Positions 1 to 8,404 of a DNA stretch of 64,000 nt are shown here, piece after piece. The stretch comes from Pseudonocardia endophytica (GTDB lineage: Bacteria; Actinomycetota; Actinomycetes; Mycobacteriales; Pseudonocardiaceae). The notes below the pieces were generated by a model, which ran no database searches, had not been told where the DNA came from, and was given only the letters and a program-made list of their open reading frames with translations. The stretch is taken from NCBI RefSeq assembly GCF_004339565.1, contig NZ_SMFZ01000002.1, positions 1,674,001 through 1,738,000 of the forward strand, read 5' to 3'. Position numbers and translations under genes: made by a program. Position 1 is the stretch's first letter. Each line of letters opens with the position of its first letter.

Positions 1-170
1 ACGAGATCAGTTACCGCGATTCCGCCGAGGAGGGCGACGACGTCGACCGACGCGGTGAGGAACTATCTCGCTGGCACGTCGACGATCAGACCGCCGACGC
101 CGGCGTTGCGGACGACGACGAGTTCGTCGACGTCTACGAGGGGCCGTCGCCCGGGGATGACCGACTGTGA
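1..170 (+). CDS. C-terminal end of an unidentified protein (partial)
   Basis: An open frame enters from the left edge and stops with TGA at 168-170, giving 55 visible residues. The piece is rich in Asp and Glu (DDVDRRGEE, DDEFVDVYE) and high in GC at third positions, which favours a real coding end. It shows no recognisable domain. Acidic tails like this occur at the end of many actinobacterial proteins, including plasmid and conjugation proteins, but nothing here identifies the family. The stop overlaps the 3' end of the opposite-strand gene at 134-604. Confidence 0.45.
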   Translation, partial: EISYRDSAEEGDDVDRRGEELSRWHVDDQTADAGVADDDEFVDVYEGPSPGDDRL

Positions 171-604
171 CCCTTGTTCGGCGACCAGGCCGTGGGGCGC
201 CCGTCCGAGTCGAAGGGAGCCGGACCGTCGTGCCGCCATGCCCAGCGCGGCGTCGCGCGGACGCCTTCGCACCAGCCGGGCTGGCTCACCAGCAGCGTCG
301 GTCGGCGTTCGGCGAGCCGTTCCGCAGCCTGGTACTCGCGCTCGATCAGTTCCTCGAACGCGAACTGTCGCGTCCCCGTTGCCGGCGCCCGTGGAGGGCG
401 CGGTCGGCCCCACGGTGGGGAGTAGATCGCGCAGGCCAACCACTGGCACGTCGCAGCGACGCCGCCCGCGTACCAGTTCTGAGCGTCGGAGTCCGACGAG
501 TCGGACTCGGTAGCCGTCGCCCAGACCGCGATGAACTCGGCGCGCGGGACCCGCAGATTCCCGCGGGGAATCCGCTCGATCTGCTCCGCGTCGACCGCCG
601 TCAC
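134..604 (-). CDS. Conserved actinobacterial hypothetical protein, 156 aa
   Basis: The predicted protein begins MTAVDAEQIERIP and carries blocks that I recall from a family of uncharacterised actinobacterial proteins: an NWYAGGV-x3-CQWLAC segment near residue 45, a FEELIEREYQAAERL helix near residue 85, and a PGWCEGVRAT-x-RWAWR block near residue 110. The last ~25 residues look unstructured. No catalytic motif is visible and I cannot assign a function. In my recollection such proteins often sit on integrated elements, which would fit the mobile-element debris to the right, but this is only context. Confidence 0.55.
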   Translation of the reverse strand: MTAVDAEQIERIPRGNLRVPRAEFIAVWATATESDSSDSDAQNWYAGGVAATCQWLACAIYSPPWGRPRPPRAPATGTRQFAFEELIEREYQAAERLAERRPTLLVSQPGWCEGVRATPRWAWRHDGPAPFDSDGRPTAWSPNKGHSRSSPGDGPS

Positions 605-818
605 ACCAGCAGGGTGGCACGACGCACCGACAGATCACCACGGTTCACCTGCGGTGACGGATCCGCGCGGACATCGGCGGGCGGCGACTGGCCCAGTTGA
701 GATCACCCTCACGAGGGGCTGGCGAGGGTTGCGCCCGAACTCGTCGCTGCCGAGCCTGAACGTGTCCCGCTTCCCCCGGGACCAGCACTCCGCACCACAG
801 AATCCCGGGGGATCCAGC

Positions 819-1103
819 TTGCCGACCCAGCGACGCCTACGCGAGATCGACCGGCTACGTGCCCACCAAGAGATACTTCGCGCCGCGGCGGCCTGGGTCC
901 TGGAGCAACCGGCGCGCGGCACGATCGCCGTGCTGTCCGAGCCCGAGGTGGCGAAGCACTGCGCAGCCCTGCTCGAGCACTTCGCGGACTACTGCGAGCA
1001 GATGGACGAAGCGACCCGCGGCTACGTCGTCCGCTTGGCCTGGGAGCTGATCGGTGACCAGATGGACCGCCCCTCGGTTCGGCGCACCCGACGGGGGCAT
1101 TGA
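819..1103 (+). CDS. Small helical hypothetical protein (start uncertain)
   Basis: The open frame ending at 1103 is longer upstream (to 531), but only its last ~90 codons look like protein. They are a predicted all-helical stretch with segments such as REIDRLRAHQEIL and CEQMDEATRGYVVRLAWEL. I chose the TTG at 819 because it follows a G-rich stretch and removes the Arg/Ser-rich leader, which looks like read-through of non-coding sequence. GTG at 762 is another possible start. The function is unknown. The facing gene at 134-604 is on the other strand, so no operon is implied. Confidence 0.35.
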   Translation: MPTQRRLREIDRLRAHQEILRAAAAWVLEQPARGTIAVLSEPEVAKHCAALLEHFADYCEQMDEATRGYVVRLAWELIGDQMDRPSVRRTRRGH

Positions 1104-1222
1104 TCGTTGCGAGTCCGATGGCCTGATCATTACGGCCGTGGCTCTAACTGCTAGGTTCTAGGTGATCCGCACGGACAGTATGGGGATGGGTCCCGCCTAT
1201 GCAGATGCGGCCCTCTAAGTCT

Positions 1223-2032
1223 CTACTTAGTAGTGGCGAGCACCCGTTCGCTTAGCCACCCGCCCAGGTATTCGGAGATTGTAGACTTGGTTCCGGGCCA
1301 GTCGGTATACAGATACCGGCTCTCGTGATCCTTATTGCGCAGCTCGGCGAACACCTGCAGCCCGATGACTGTGGCCCGCGCGGGAGGCGGCGCAAGCGCG
1401 AGCCTCTGTATGTAGCTATCACACACAAGGTCGCCTCTGAGGCAAACCGACTTAACTGGCATGCTGCTCGGGAACGGCGGTCGAGCGCCTGCAACGCCCT
1501 CGCCAAAGCCGAAGCCGATTCGAGTGGCGCCCGGCGATCCTGCGTTGAAGCCAGGATCCGCGATCAGAACGCCGCCCAGCAACTTGTCCTGCGGAATGGG
1601 GCTGTTTGTGCGCGCAATCGTGTTTAGCAGGTCGCCTACAATGTGGGCACCTTGGGAGAAGCCCGCAATAATGACTTTGGTGTTCTTGCAGTCACGAAAA
1701 TTCTGGAGCCATTCGTAGGTGGTGTTGTAGCCTTCGTTCTTTGACTCGAAGTAGTGGATATCCAGCTTCGCAGGATAGTCAGTCGGGTGGATACTATACG
1801 AGATATTTGGCCGCTTTGAAGTTATAGTTTTCCGGACTCGCCCAATGACCGAGTCGACCTCGACGCCGCCACCGTAAGAGTCCCCGTTGGCTGCGCCTTG
1901 ATGGCTACCTGGAACGGTTACAATCGAGACATCAGGGCACCCTGGCCCGGCCATGGCGGAAGACGACAACCATACGGTCGAAACAAGCAGTATTACTGCT
2001 GTGAGTACTGCGGAAATTAGAGTGCGGGCCAC
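1223..2032 (-). CDS. Secreted cutinase-family serine esterase
   Basis: This 269-aa protein has a signal peptide (basic start MARTL, hydrophobic residues 5-25, cleavage near SSAMA-GP). The mature part starts with the GCPDV-x4-VPGS pattern of actinobacterial cutinases. The nucleophile is in GFSQG (Ser126). Asp201 in RGDLVCDS and His236 in KDHESRYL are the likely partners of the triad, and paired cysteines fit the family disulphides. Cutinases hydrolyse ester bonds of cutin, polyesters or lipids outside the cell. The start is GTG with a GGAGC ribosome site upstream. The gene uses clearly more A/T at third positions than its neighbours, a sign of transfer. It stands alone on its strand. Confidence 0.85.
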   Translation of the reverse strand: MARTLISAVLTAVILLVSTVWLSSSAMAGPGCPDVSIVTVPGSHQGAANGDSYGGGVEVDSVIGRVRKTITSKRPNISYSIHPTDYPAKLDIHYFESKNEGYNTTYEWLQNFRDCKNTKVIIAGFSQGAHIVGDLLNTIARTNSPIPQDKLLGGVLIADPGFNAGSPGATRIGFGFGEGVAGARPPFPSSMPVKSVCLRGDLVCDSYIQRLALAPPPARATVIGLQVFAELRNKDHESRYLYTDWPGTKSTISEYLGGWLSERVLATTK

Positions 2033-2256
2033 TCGTAGCTCCGATCGTGGGGCGGTAGTCGACGACCTTAACGACCCTTCCGGGTTAGGGATACTGCCTC
2101 ATTTGGCGAATCGGGATGACTCGGACAACTCGCCGTGGAGATCATCGGTTTTGATGATCGCACCCGGCTCCGTTGAACTGCCGCCGCAGCGATGTAGGTA
2201 CTCGTGCCCCCTTTGACCGGAGATGTCGGCCGGAGACCACTACCGACCCGATGTCG

Positions 2257-2712
2257 TCACCCGGCAGCCGCTCCGAACGATGAGATGCCGGTAATCGCCC
2301 GTCCCATGATCAGGGTGTGGATCTCGTCGGTGCCCTCGTAGGTGCGGACGCCCTCGAGGTTGCAGGCGTGGCGCACGGGGGAGTGGTCGAGGGTGATGCC
2401 GTTGCCGCCGAGGATCGTGCGGGCCTCGAGACAGATCTCGATGGCTGCTCGGACGTTGTTGAGCTTGCCGAAGCTGATCTGCTCCGGACGCAGTCGGCCG
2501 GCGTCCTTGAGACGGCCGGTGTGGAGCGCGACGAGCATGCCTTTCTGGATCTCGAGCACCATGTCAACGAGCTCGCGCTGGGTGAGCTGGAACGCTGCGA
2601 TCGGAGTGCCGAACTGCTCGCGCTGCTTCGCGTAGTTCAACGCGGCGAGGTAGGTGTCACGGGCAGCGCCCATCGCGCCCCACATGATCCCGTAGCGGGC
2701 CTCGTTGGCGGT
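2257..2712 (-). pseudogene. Acyl-CoA dehydrogenase C-terminal fragment (glutaryl-CoA dehydrogenase-like)
   Basis: The frame encodes only the C-terminal ~150 residues of an acyl-CoA dehydrogenase. It begins with the conserved NEARYGI segment and continues with QREQFGTPIAAFQLTQ, GGNGITLDHSP and an EGTDEIHTLIMGRAITG end. The pattern fits glutaryl-CoA dehydrogenase, where the EGTDEIH-type block is the C-terminal FAD/substrate region. A TGA stop lies in frame just upstream of NEARYGI and there is no homologous sequence beyond about 2712, so the gene has lost its first two thirds. A 142-aa internal ATG frame remains but would lack the catalytic base and most of the FAD site. Confidence 0.8.
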
Positions 2713-3326
2713 GGCTCACGTCGGGACAGCTTTCATCCCGAATACGTCGATGAACCTCCGGCAACTATCGACGAGCCGGCCGCCATGACCCCGCTGACCG
2801 AAAGGCGTCTGACTGGAGTCGCTGAGTGCCGCGAGCGGCCATCAGGTACGCGCCTCGACCTGCGGCAATGTGTCACCGCGTACCAGCAGCCGTTGGGCGA
2901 CGCCCATGCGCCCGCTGCCGGAACGCTGCCGACGATCACCACTTGACCCCCAGGAGGTGTGCGTTGGCGTTTCCGCACGTCAAGCGTGTCGAGCGGCTTC
3001 GAACGGGTGCCGATGCTGGGGAAGTTCAGCAGCGCGCACCACGTGTGGTCCCCAGATGTCCCCAGCAGGGACCACTCCTTCGCAGGACTGCGCGCTTTCA
3101 AAGCGGTGAGGAGGTGTCCTGCGCCGTCCATCACCAGCGTCGCGGCGTCCAGCGGTCGGCAGGAGGTCCAAGGGCGTAGACGGGGTTGCTGTCACGGCTA
3201 GCTGTCAGACTCGCCCATCCGGCAGCTGCGTCTGAGCGCAAATATGTTCGACCGTTCGCTAGTCGTAGCCTACGCTGACCGTCTGATTATCGGCATACCG
3301 CGAGAAGAGCTGTTGAGAGGATCAAG
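2713..3326. other. No confident gene; probable decayed DNA
   Basis: Several overlapping open frames exist here, but their translations are Arg/Ser/Pro-rich and match no family I recognise. The left end abuts the truncated acyl-CoA dehydrogenase, so a recombination or deletion junction probably lies near 2713. The last ~30 bases contain the ribosome site of the gene at 3327. Confidence 0.4.
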
Positions 3327-4097
3327 ATGACCGAGGGCGACTCGCAGGAACCGGAGGCGGAGTCGGACAATGAGTTCGCCGAGAACGTAGTTCAACAAAT
3401 CTATGAGCACTTCCTAAATCCCGAGACAGATCGTCGAGAAGTCGAGAGAGATAGTTTCACTAGGGCGCTCGTAGTGCTCCCTCCCGCGCCGGGCGAGCTT
3501 AGAGTTCTTCTCGATAACGAGTTCGAGATGTCGGCGACGTTCCGTGCTGCTCGCGATATTGCCTACGGCGAAGAAGTTACTAGCGCCGACATATCAGACC
3601 TTACTGACCTTCATCCTGTCGTCCCTGATCCGGATGCGGGTTGGGTTGCTGTTGCGAAGCTCCCTGACGGCAGACGCATGGTGGCGTTCGACTTTCGACG
3701 CAATCTGGGACGTGCGGCGAAAGTCCTGAAGCGGTTTGACCAGTATCGCTCTGCGGCGGACGCTGCGGTGGAGCTAGAATTGAAAGCCCCGGCGATCGAT
3801 CTCGCGCACGCGGCGTGTGAGTTGCTGATCGAGTGTCTTATGGGTCGGTTCGATGAGACCGCAAATGCTGGCCGGGGGTCGCATCGTCGGCGGGATCATT
3901 GGATTGCTCGCGAGTCGGAGATGGGAAACGTACCCAAAGAATTTCAGCAGCTATACGCTCGGCTTGCGGCCATCCGTGGCAGCGCCAGATACGCCGAGAG
4001 GTCTGAACAGTACGACCGGGCGGATGTTGCCGCTCTTGTCGCCAAGCTGGGTGAGTTTGGTGAATACGCGGCTCAGCAAGTTACACCGCGCGTGTAA
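3327..4097 (+). CDS. Hypothetical protein, 256 aa, possibly HEPN-like in its C-terminal half
   Basis: The ATG follows a good ribosome site (GAGAGG, 9 bases upstream). The N-terminus is acidic (residues 1-20), then comes a mixed alpha/beta region with VAVAKLPDGRRMVAFDFRR near residue 110. The C-terminal half (about 130-256) is helical, with AHAACELLIECLM and a RRRDHW segment that faintly recalls HEPN nucleic-acid-binding folds. I cannot show the HEPN R-x4-H motif, so the family is unassigned. Base composition is less GC-rich than the core genome around it, like the cutinase gene, which suggests both belong to an accessory island. Confidence 0.6.
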   Translation: MTEGDSQEPEAESDNEFAENVVQQIYEHFLNPETDRREVERDSFTRALVVLPPAPGELRVLLDNEFEMSATFRAARDIAYGEEVTSADISDLTDLHPVVPDPDAGWVAVAKLPDGRRMVAFDFRRNLGRAAKVLKRFDQYRSAADAAVELELKAPAIDLAHAACELLIECLMGRFDETANAGRGSHRRRDHWIARESEMGNVPKEFQQLYARLAAIRGSARYAERSEQYDRADVAALVAKLGEFGEYAAQQVTPRV

Positions 4098-4472
4098 TCG
4101 GTTATGGGTACATCGCGTCCCAAAGGCTAAGCAGGTGCTCGGCCTTCGTAGAGTCGCCGGGTCTGTCGGCCTCGTCCCTGGTGGCGGCGTGCGTTCCCGC
4201 TCCGCGCGGAGCGCCTGTCAACGCTGCGGAGGCTGGATGTCAGTGGAGGCAAGCTGGCTCTGCCGGATCCGTCGGGTCCGGTGCGTGTCCCGGACCGTCG
4301 GGTCATCGCCCAGGCTCGCGTGGCTGTCGAGGTCCGCCTTGACAACGCGAGGCCCGGCGGGACGGGGCGTGCTGACCGGCGATGGGGTTGTGCTCTGAGA
4401 GCGCTTCAGTGACCGACCGGTAGCCGCGCCCAACCGGGGACGCCGATCTCCGCGACGGGAGCGCCAGCACCG
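4098..4472. other. No gene seen
   Basis: Open frames on both strands here give low-complexity Arg/Ser-rich translations without recognisable family features. The stretch lies between a foreign-looking gene and an IS110 remnant, and may include the lost left flank of that element. I see no inverted repeat that would define an element end. Confidence 0.3.
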
Positions 4473-4790
4473 ATGAATGGGGCGGAACCGGCCACCACCA
4501 GCCACAACAGCAACGAGGCACCGGGCGAAGGGCCGATCCGCTGGGCCGGTGTGGACTGGTCCTGGCCCGAAGACGCCGTCTGCGTCATCGACGACAGCGG
4601 CGCCGCGATCGAACGCTTCGCCGTCACCCACACAACACCCGGACTGTCCACACTGGTCACCGCGCTGCAGTGCCACCAGATCACCGGAGTCGCGATCGAA
4701 CGGGGCGACGGCCCGGTCGTCGCGGCCCTTCTCGATGCCGGGCTGACGTCGACTGCTGTTCCTGCTCCCGGCCACCAACGCTGCAGCAGG
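4473..4790 (+). pseudogene. IS110-family transposase, N-terminal fragment
   Basis: The frame carries the N-terminal RuvC-like (DEDD) domain start of IS110 transposases: WAGVDWSWPEDAVCVIDD near residue 24, FAVTHTTPGLSTLV, then IERGDGPVVAALLDAGL. Similarity ends after about residue 100, where a normal IS110 protein would continue into SPNQ-type sequence and the C-terminal serine domain. The downstream part of the frame, to 4901, is unrelated Arg/Ser-rich sequence. Three quarters of the transposase are missing, so the element is dead. Confidence 0.75.
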
Positions 4791-5193
4791 GGACCGGGGA
4801 TCCACGCGGTGCCGGCCGGGCTCGGCGCGGCTGGGCGGAGCCATGATCGAATCCCACGACTATCCCCACGATTACTACCGCTGACCGCCAAACACCGTTG
4901 ACGCTCGGGAAGTACTTGGATCGCGGTTGATCAGCGGAAATAACGTTGAGCGATCATCGCAGACCGCCGCAATACGGCGGACGTAGGACCCGTCAGGTCG
5001 TCGGTTCGAACCCGACCCGCCCCACTCTCAGCAGGTCAGCGACCCAGGTGGCGATCATGGGACTCATAACCCCACGTCGACGCGAGCGTTGCGTTCAGTG
5101 GAGTTCATGTACCGAGGTCGCTCGGTCGACAGCTCTGGCCACGGGTCGTTCGCCTGCCTTGCGTGGACTTCTGAATAAGTTCAGACTGGTCTC
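4791..5193. other. Non-coding junction region with tRNA-end repeat
   Basis: After the IS110 remnant there is no convincing reading frame. The main content is the 93-bp repeat at 4928-5020, described separately. A short stretch after it (5030-5090) resembles the sequence after the second repeat copy (6531-6585), sharing a GCAGGTCA block and a CTCATAACCC block, so similarity between those two copies runs on past the tRNA-like part. Confidence 0.4.
4928..5020 (+). repeat. tRNA-3'-end-like direct repeat, copy A (possible att site remnant)
   Basis: The last 35 bases (4986-5020) read like the 3' half of a tRNA: an AGGTC variable loop, a GTCGG-TTCGAAC-CCGAC T-arm and the start of a CCGCCCC acceptor strand. 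A near-identical 35-base copy lies at 24288-24322 with one mismatch. Both copies also have TGATCAGCGG starting exactly 58 bases upstream of the core. I could not fold a full tRNA from the preceding sequence. tRNA 3' ends are classic integration sites for mobile elements. Confidence 0.55.
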
Positions 5194-5652
5194 GTGACTA
5201 CCGAGGTCCAGTGGAGCGAGCTACAGCGTGACCCCAAGGGCGTGGCCGCGCTGGCCGACAAGGGAGACGTTCGCGTTCGACGCAGGGACGGTGCTCCGCT
5301 GCTTCTGATCAGCGAGGACGCCGCCGAGTCCGCGACCGTGGGCGCGCTGAGTGCCGCCCGGGCTCTGCGCAACGCTCTGGCGCACCTGCCGGCTGAGGAA
5401 GGCGTCACGGTGCTGACCGAGGAGTTCTCCTGGCTGGATCTGCTGCCCGAGCCGGACCGACGGCAGTTCGCCACCGACTTCGTTCGTGCGGTGGAGGCTT
5501 CGGCCGAGTTGGGGCGCTGGTCCGTCCTCGCGCAGGTCGTTGTCGAGTGGAGGGCCACCGCATCGATCCATGCCGATCCGGCTCTGCTCGACGAGCTGAC
5601 CCGCCCCCTGGACGACGACCACGGCCCCGTGCCGGCGCCAGAAGGTGCCTGA
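5194..5652 (+). CDS. Antitoxin-like protein of a type II toxin-antitoxin pair
   Basis: The GTG at 5194 gives a 152-aa protein whose N-terminus (VQWSELQRDPKGVAALADKG) matches the prevent-host-death/YefM style DNA-binding region that many actinobacterial antitoxins carry. A beta-strand RVRRRDGAPLLLISEDAA follows, then a long helical tail. Its stop lies three bases before the start of the next gene, which looks like a RelE-type toxin. Antitoxins of this layout bind the toxin with the C-terminus and repress the operon with the N-terminus. The assignment rests on pairing and general resemblance. Confidence 0.7.
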   Translation: MTTEVQWSELQRDPKGVAALADKGDVRVRRRDGAPLLLISEDAAESATVGALSAARALRNALAHLPAEEGVTVLTEEFSWLDLLPEPDRRQFATDFVRAVEASAELGRWSVLAQVVVEWRATASIHADPALLDELTRPLDDDHGPVPAPEGA

Positions 5653-5655
5653 GAC

Positions 5656-6009
5656 TTGCCAGCAAAGCGCGGCGACCGTGTTGCTCCGCCCGGGCCTCCC
5701 CATGGTTGGGAAGCGCGGTTCGCGACATCGGAGGCGGCCAAGGGATGGGAGGAGCTGTGCCGGGTGGCCCGTGGCAACACGTGGGAAGCGTGGATCGTGC
5801 TCACCGAACGACCTACTCGCCCCGAGAACCCCTCGCGCCAGCATCGGCTCCGCGGTCGGCTCGCTACTCGTCACATCGCAGGCCGCACGCTCGACCAGTG
5901 GCAGTACGAGGTCACCGCCGGAGGCCGCATCTGGTACTGCCCTGACGAGGACCGTCGCGTCGTGTGGGTCGTGGCGGCCGGTCCCGGCCATCCAAAGCTG
6001 ACCGAATAG
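5656..6009 (+). CDS. RelE/ParE-type toxin-like protein
   Basis: The start is TTG, three bases after the antitoxin stop, so the two genes are translationally linked. The 117-aa product has the layout of actinobacterial RelE-like toxins: a GWEELC helix, an ARGNTWEAWIVL strand-helix, RQHRLRGRLATRHIAG, then QWQYEVTAGGRIWYCPDE and a VWVVAAGPGHPKLTE end. RelE-type toxins usually cut mRNA on the ribosome or act as small RNases. Activity cannot be judged from sequence, but no truncation is visible. The pair sits between two tRNA-end repeats (4928-5020 and 6491-6525), a typical place for element-stabilising modules. Confidence 0.72.
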   Translation: MPAKRGDRVAPPGPPHGWEARFATSEAAKGWEELCRVARGNTWEAWIVLTERPTRPENPSRQHRLRGRLATRHIAGRTLDQWQYEVTAGGRIWYCPDEDRRVVWVVAAGPGHPKLTE

Positions 6010-6091
6010 CGGGAAGCGCGAGCAGGTGAAGCATTCAGGGACCTGCCGCGTCCCCGGTCAGCGAGTCACATAAGTGCTCATCAGCGGCTGA

Positions 6092-6228
6092 ACCTCGTAC
6101 GAGAATGAGTCGCCGATCGGTGAACAGAAACGAGTCCCGGATCAGCTGGTACGCCGCGTGAACTTGTTCATCTAGTGACAGCAGGCGCGCGAACTCCTGG
6201 GTTGCGGCCCGGGGGTCGATGAGGAAAG
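6092..6228 (-). pseudogene. Bacterial PH-domain protein, internal fragment
   Basis: About 45 residues in a longer meaningless frame match the start of the YvbH/bPH_3-type domain found in many actinobacterial single-domain proteins: FLIDPRAATQEFARLL, then VHAAYQLIRDSFLFTDRR and LILV. A normal protein would have a short leader before this and about 70 more residues after it. Both ends are missing here, so it is a broken copy. Confidence 0.55.
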
Positions 6229-6490
6229 CCCGTGACCTGGGCGCTGATGCGGACAAGGTCGGCCCGGTACGCCCACGGCCGTCCGGGCGCAGTCGACGCG
6301 GGCAGGACGTCTTGAGAGCCGATCCGGTGCCCAGCCACTCCGGGTACATGATCAGAACCAACGAGAATGCCAACGCTTTCGCCGTGCCTCGCCCGATCGC
6401 GGTCGTCCACCGCCGAACGTCCAAAGCGTTGTCGACCTGCGCGGACGACCACCACCGATCGCGCCTGACCGCCGTTGTCGAGCGGACTCG

Positions 6491-6525
6491 GGACCCGTCA
6501 GGCCGCCGGCTCGAATCCGGCCCGC
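6491..6525 (+). repeat. tRNA-3'-end-like repeat, copy B
   Basis: This 35-base stretch aligns with the cores of copies A and C but with paired changes in the T-arm: GCCGG-CTCGAAT-CCGGC replaces GTCGG-TTCGAAC-CCGAC. The stem stays fully complementary, so copy B may derive from a different functional tRNA gene rather than from decay of the same one. It continues CCGCCCCACTT like copy A. No 5' tRNA half can be folded upstream. Confidence 0.45.
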
Positions 6526-6699
6526 CCCACTTTGTGCAGGTCAACGCGCCTTTCGAGATCATGGAACTCATAACCCATTCCATGATCGGCGCAGCGCCTG
6601 GAGCCTGACGTCCTGGACGGACTCAGGGCCGCCGATGTCGGTGATCGTGTCCGCCCCGCCGCCGAACCCGTGTATCACTCGCCGACGGCGGTCTCCCGG

Positions 6700-7110
6700 T
6701 CAGGAGTGCAGCGTGCGAGTGGGCTCGAATCCGTTCTCGCCGATGGGTGCGCCGGTCATGTTCCAGCTCCAGGAGATCGTGGGGGTGATCCGCATGTAGG
6801 TACCCGGTCCGACCATCCCGACGCGCTCGTGTGGGCCGTCGGCGTCCCCGTAGACCCGGATGCCTCGCGCGATGAACGGGTCGAACGACGGCATGTCGTC
6901 GACGACCAGCGCGACCTTGTGGTTGCCGTCGGCGAGGTTGCGGAACTTGCGGGTGGCGGTGACGGTGCTTCCGCCGCCGACCCAGAACACGGATCCGTCG
7001 AACTCGACGGCCACCGGAACGACGTCCGGTTGGCCGTGGCCGTCGACCGTCGCGAGCCGCCCCATCCCGTTCGAGCTCAGGTAGGCGATCTCATCGGGGG
7101 AGAACGACAT
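6700..7110 (-). CDS. PPOX-class F420-dependent oxidoreductase-like protein
   Basis: The 136-aa protein has the pyridoxamine-5'-phosphate-oxidase split-barrel pattern common in actinobacteria: DEIAYLSSNGMGRLATVD at the N-terminus, a PDVVPVAVEFDGSVFWV strand pair, a KFRNLADGNHKVALVVDD block and RGIRVYGDAD. Small single-domain members of this family bind FMN or F420 and often carry out F420H2-dependent reductions. The C-terminus (SWNMTGAP) resembles that of F420-linked PPOX proteins. It stands alone on the minus strand next to an IS481-type element, so context gives no substrate. Confidence 0.8.
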   Translation of the reverse strand: MSFSPDEIAYLSSNGMGRLATVDGHGQPDVVPVAVEFDGSVFWVGGGSTVTATRKFRNLADGNHKVALVVDDMPSFDPFIARGIRVYGDADGPHERVGMVGPGTYMRITPTISWSWNMTGAPIGENGFEPTRTLHS

Positions 7111-7323
7111 CGAATCGGTCCCTTCGGTGGTGAACGTGACGCCGTGGGAAATCTAGGACGTCGTCGACGTCGTCGACGTCGACGCACCGACAGCGCCCGC
7201 CACCCGCATGGGGACCAGGGCCGACAGGCCCGACGATGATCGGGAGGCCAGCATGAGCGCCAGCTGCAAGACCGCCAGTGACGCACCGAGCTCCAGGGCC
7301 GGCAGGCACAGCGACCACCCGGG

Positions 7324-8404
7324 TCTAGATGTAGTGCCCATCCACGTTGTTGACGGCGTGGTGGCTTGAAATCGGGGAGACCTCCGGGCGGGGTGTGAGT
7401 TGTCGACGCTCACCCCGAACCACCCGGAGGTCTCAGTGGCCCACCGTAATGCCCGCCTCACCGTGCATGGGCGCATGCTGCTCGTCGAGCGTGTCCGCTC
7501 GGGTCGACCGGTCGCCCACGTCGCCGCCGAGCTCGGTGTTTCCCGTGCCACCGGCTACAAGTGGTGGGGCCGCTACCGCCGCGAAGGCCCGGCCGGCCTG
7601 GCCGATCGATCGAGCCGCCCGCACCGGGTCCCGGCCCGCACCAGCGCCCCACTCGAAACCTTGATCGTGGGGCTGCGCCGCGAGCGCAAGCTCGGCCCGC
7701 ACCGCATCGGGCCGCTGGTCGGGCTCGCCGCCTCGACCGTGCACGCCGTGCTGGTCCGCCGCGGGCTGTCCCGGCTGGCCTGGGTGGACCGCTCCACCGG
7801 GCAGGTGATCCGCCGCTACGAACGCGACCGCCCCGGCGAGCTCGTCCATGTCGATGTGAAGAAACTCGGCCGACTCCGCGGCGGCGGCGGCTGGCGCGCG
7901 CATGGCCGCGACAGCCTCGAACACCGTCGGGCTCGCTACGGGTCTCGGGTCGGGTTCGACTACATCCACGCCGCGATCGACGACCACACCCGCCTGGCCT
8001 ACGCCGAGGTCCACCTCGACGAGCAGGCCGCCACCTGCGCCGCGTTCCTGCGCCGCGCCGCGGCCTGGTTCGCCGCCCGCGGCATCGCCCGGGTCGAGCG
8101 GGTGATGACCGACAACGCCCTGGTCTACCGCCGCTCCGCGGCCTGGCGCGACGCCCTGGCCGAGCTCGGCGCCCAGGCCCGGTTCACCCGCCGCTACCGG
8201 CCCCAGACCAATGGCAAGGCCGAGCGGTTCAACCGGACCATGCTCGACGAGTGGGCCTACCAGCGCCCGTTCGCCAGCAACGCCGAACGAGCAGCGCAGC
8301 TCCCGGCCTGGCTCCACACCTACAATCACCACCGCAGCCACACCGCGCTCGGCGGCCACCCACCCATCACCCGCGTCAACAACCCTGCTGGGACTTACAT
8401 CTAG
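7324..8404 (+). mobile_element. IS481-family insertion sequence, apparently complete
   Basis: Terminal inverted repeats are visible: the left end starts TCTAGATGTAGTGCCCA at 7324, and the right end, read on the other strand from 8405, starts TCTAGATGTAAGTCCCA. Both reach a shared GTTGTTGACG block about 25-35 bases in. The element holds one transposase gene. I see no clear target duplication, partly because an IS5-type element has inserted into the terminal TCTAGA on the right. A CCTCCGGG/CCCGGAGG hairpin at 7381-7430 overlaps the transposase ribosome site and may damp translation. Confidence 0.75.
7436..8404 (+). CDS. IS481-family transposase
   Basis: I chose GTG 7436 over an in-frame start at 7400, because GGAGG lies 5 bases upstream and IS481 proteins normally begin with the segment found here (AHRNARLTVHGRMLLVERV). 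The N-terminal helix-turn-helix (VAAELGVSRATGYKWWGRY) binds the ends. The rve/DDE integrase core follows, with HVDVKKLGRL, DYIHAAIDDHTRLAYAEV (Asp residues), VMTDNALVY (second Asp) and TNGKAERFNRTMLDEWAY (catalytic Glu). All catalytic blocks are present and the frame is intact, so the enzyme may be active. Its TAG stop uses bases of the CTAG tetranucleotide into which the IS5-type element inserted. Confidence 0.88.
   Translation: MAHRNARLTVHGRMLLVERVRSGRPVAHVAAELGVSRATGYKWWGRYRREGPAGLADRSSRPHRVPARTSAPLETLIVGLRRERKLGPHRIGPLVGLAASTVHAVLVRRGLSRLAWVDRSTGQVIRRYERDRPGELVHVDVKKLGRLRGGGGWRAHGRDSLEHRRARYGSRVGFDYIHAAIDDHTRLAYAEVHLDEQAATCAAFLRRAAAWFAARGIARVERVMTDNALVYRRSAAWRDALAELGAQARFTRRYRPQTNGKAERFNRTMLDEWAYQRPFASNAERAAQLPAWLHTYNHHRSHTALGGHPPITRVNNPAGTYI

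Larger units (their letters stand above)
6010..6699. other. Gene-poor junction region with a PH-domain remnant and repeat copy B
   Basis: No intact gene is visible. The stretch contains a short PH-domain fragment on the minus strand (6092-6228) and a tRNA-end-like repeat (6491-6525). Between them, near 6357-6370, lies CAACGAGAATGCC, which recurs near 24155 upstream of repeat copy C. This suggests the same mobile-element boundary has been copied and shuffled. Confidence 0.4.

Noticed and set aside
2733..3201. Several overlapping open frames of 70-200 codons
   Set aside because: The translations are Arg/Ser/Pro-rich, overlap on both strands and match no family; they look like chance open frames in GC-rich DNA.
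4952..5024. A complete tRNA gene at repeat copy A
   Set aside because: Only the variable loop, T-arm and 3' acceptor strand fit; the upstream sequence offers no GGGGCGG acceptor partner or anticodon arm with a proper loop.
7157..7184. Tandem GTCGAC-rich stretch that could be a tandem repeat
   Set aside because: It is short low-complexity sequence typical of high-GC DNA and shows no spacing pattern of a CRISPR or iteron array.
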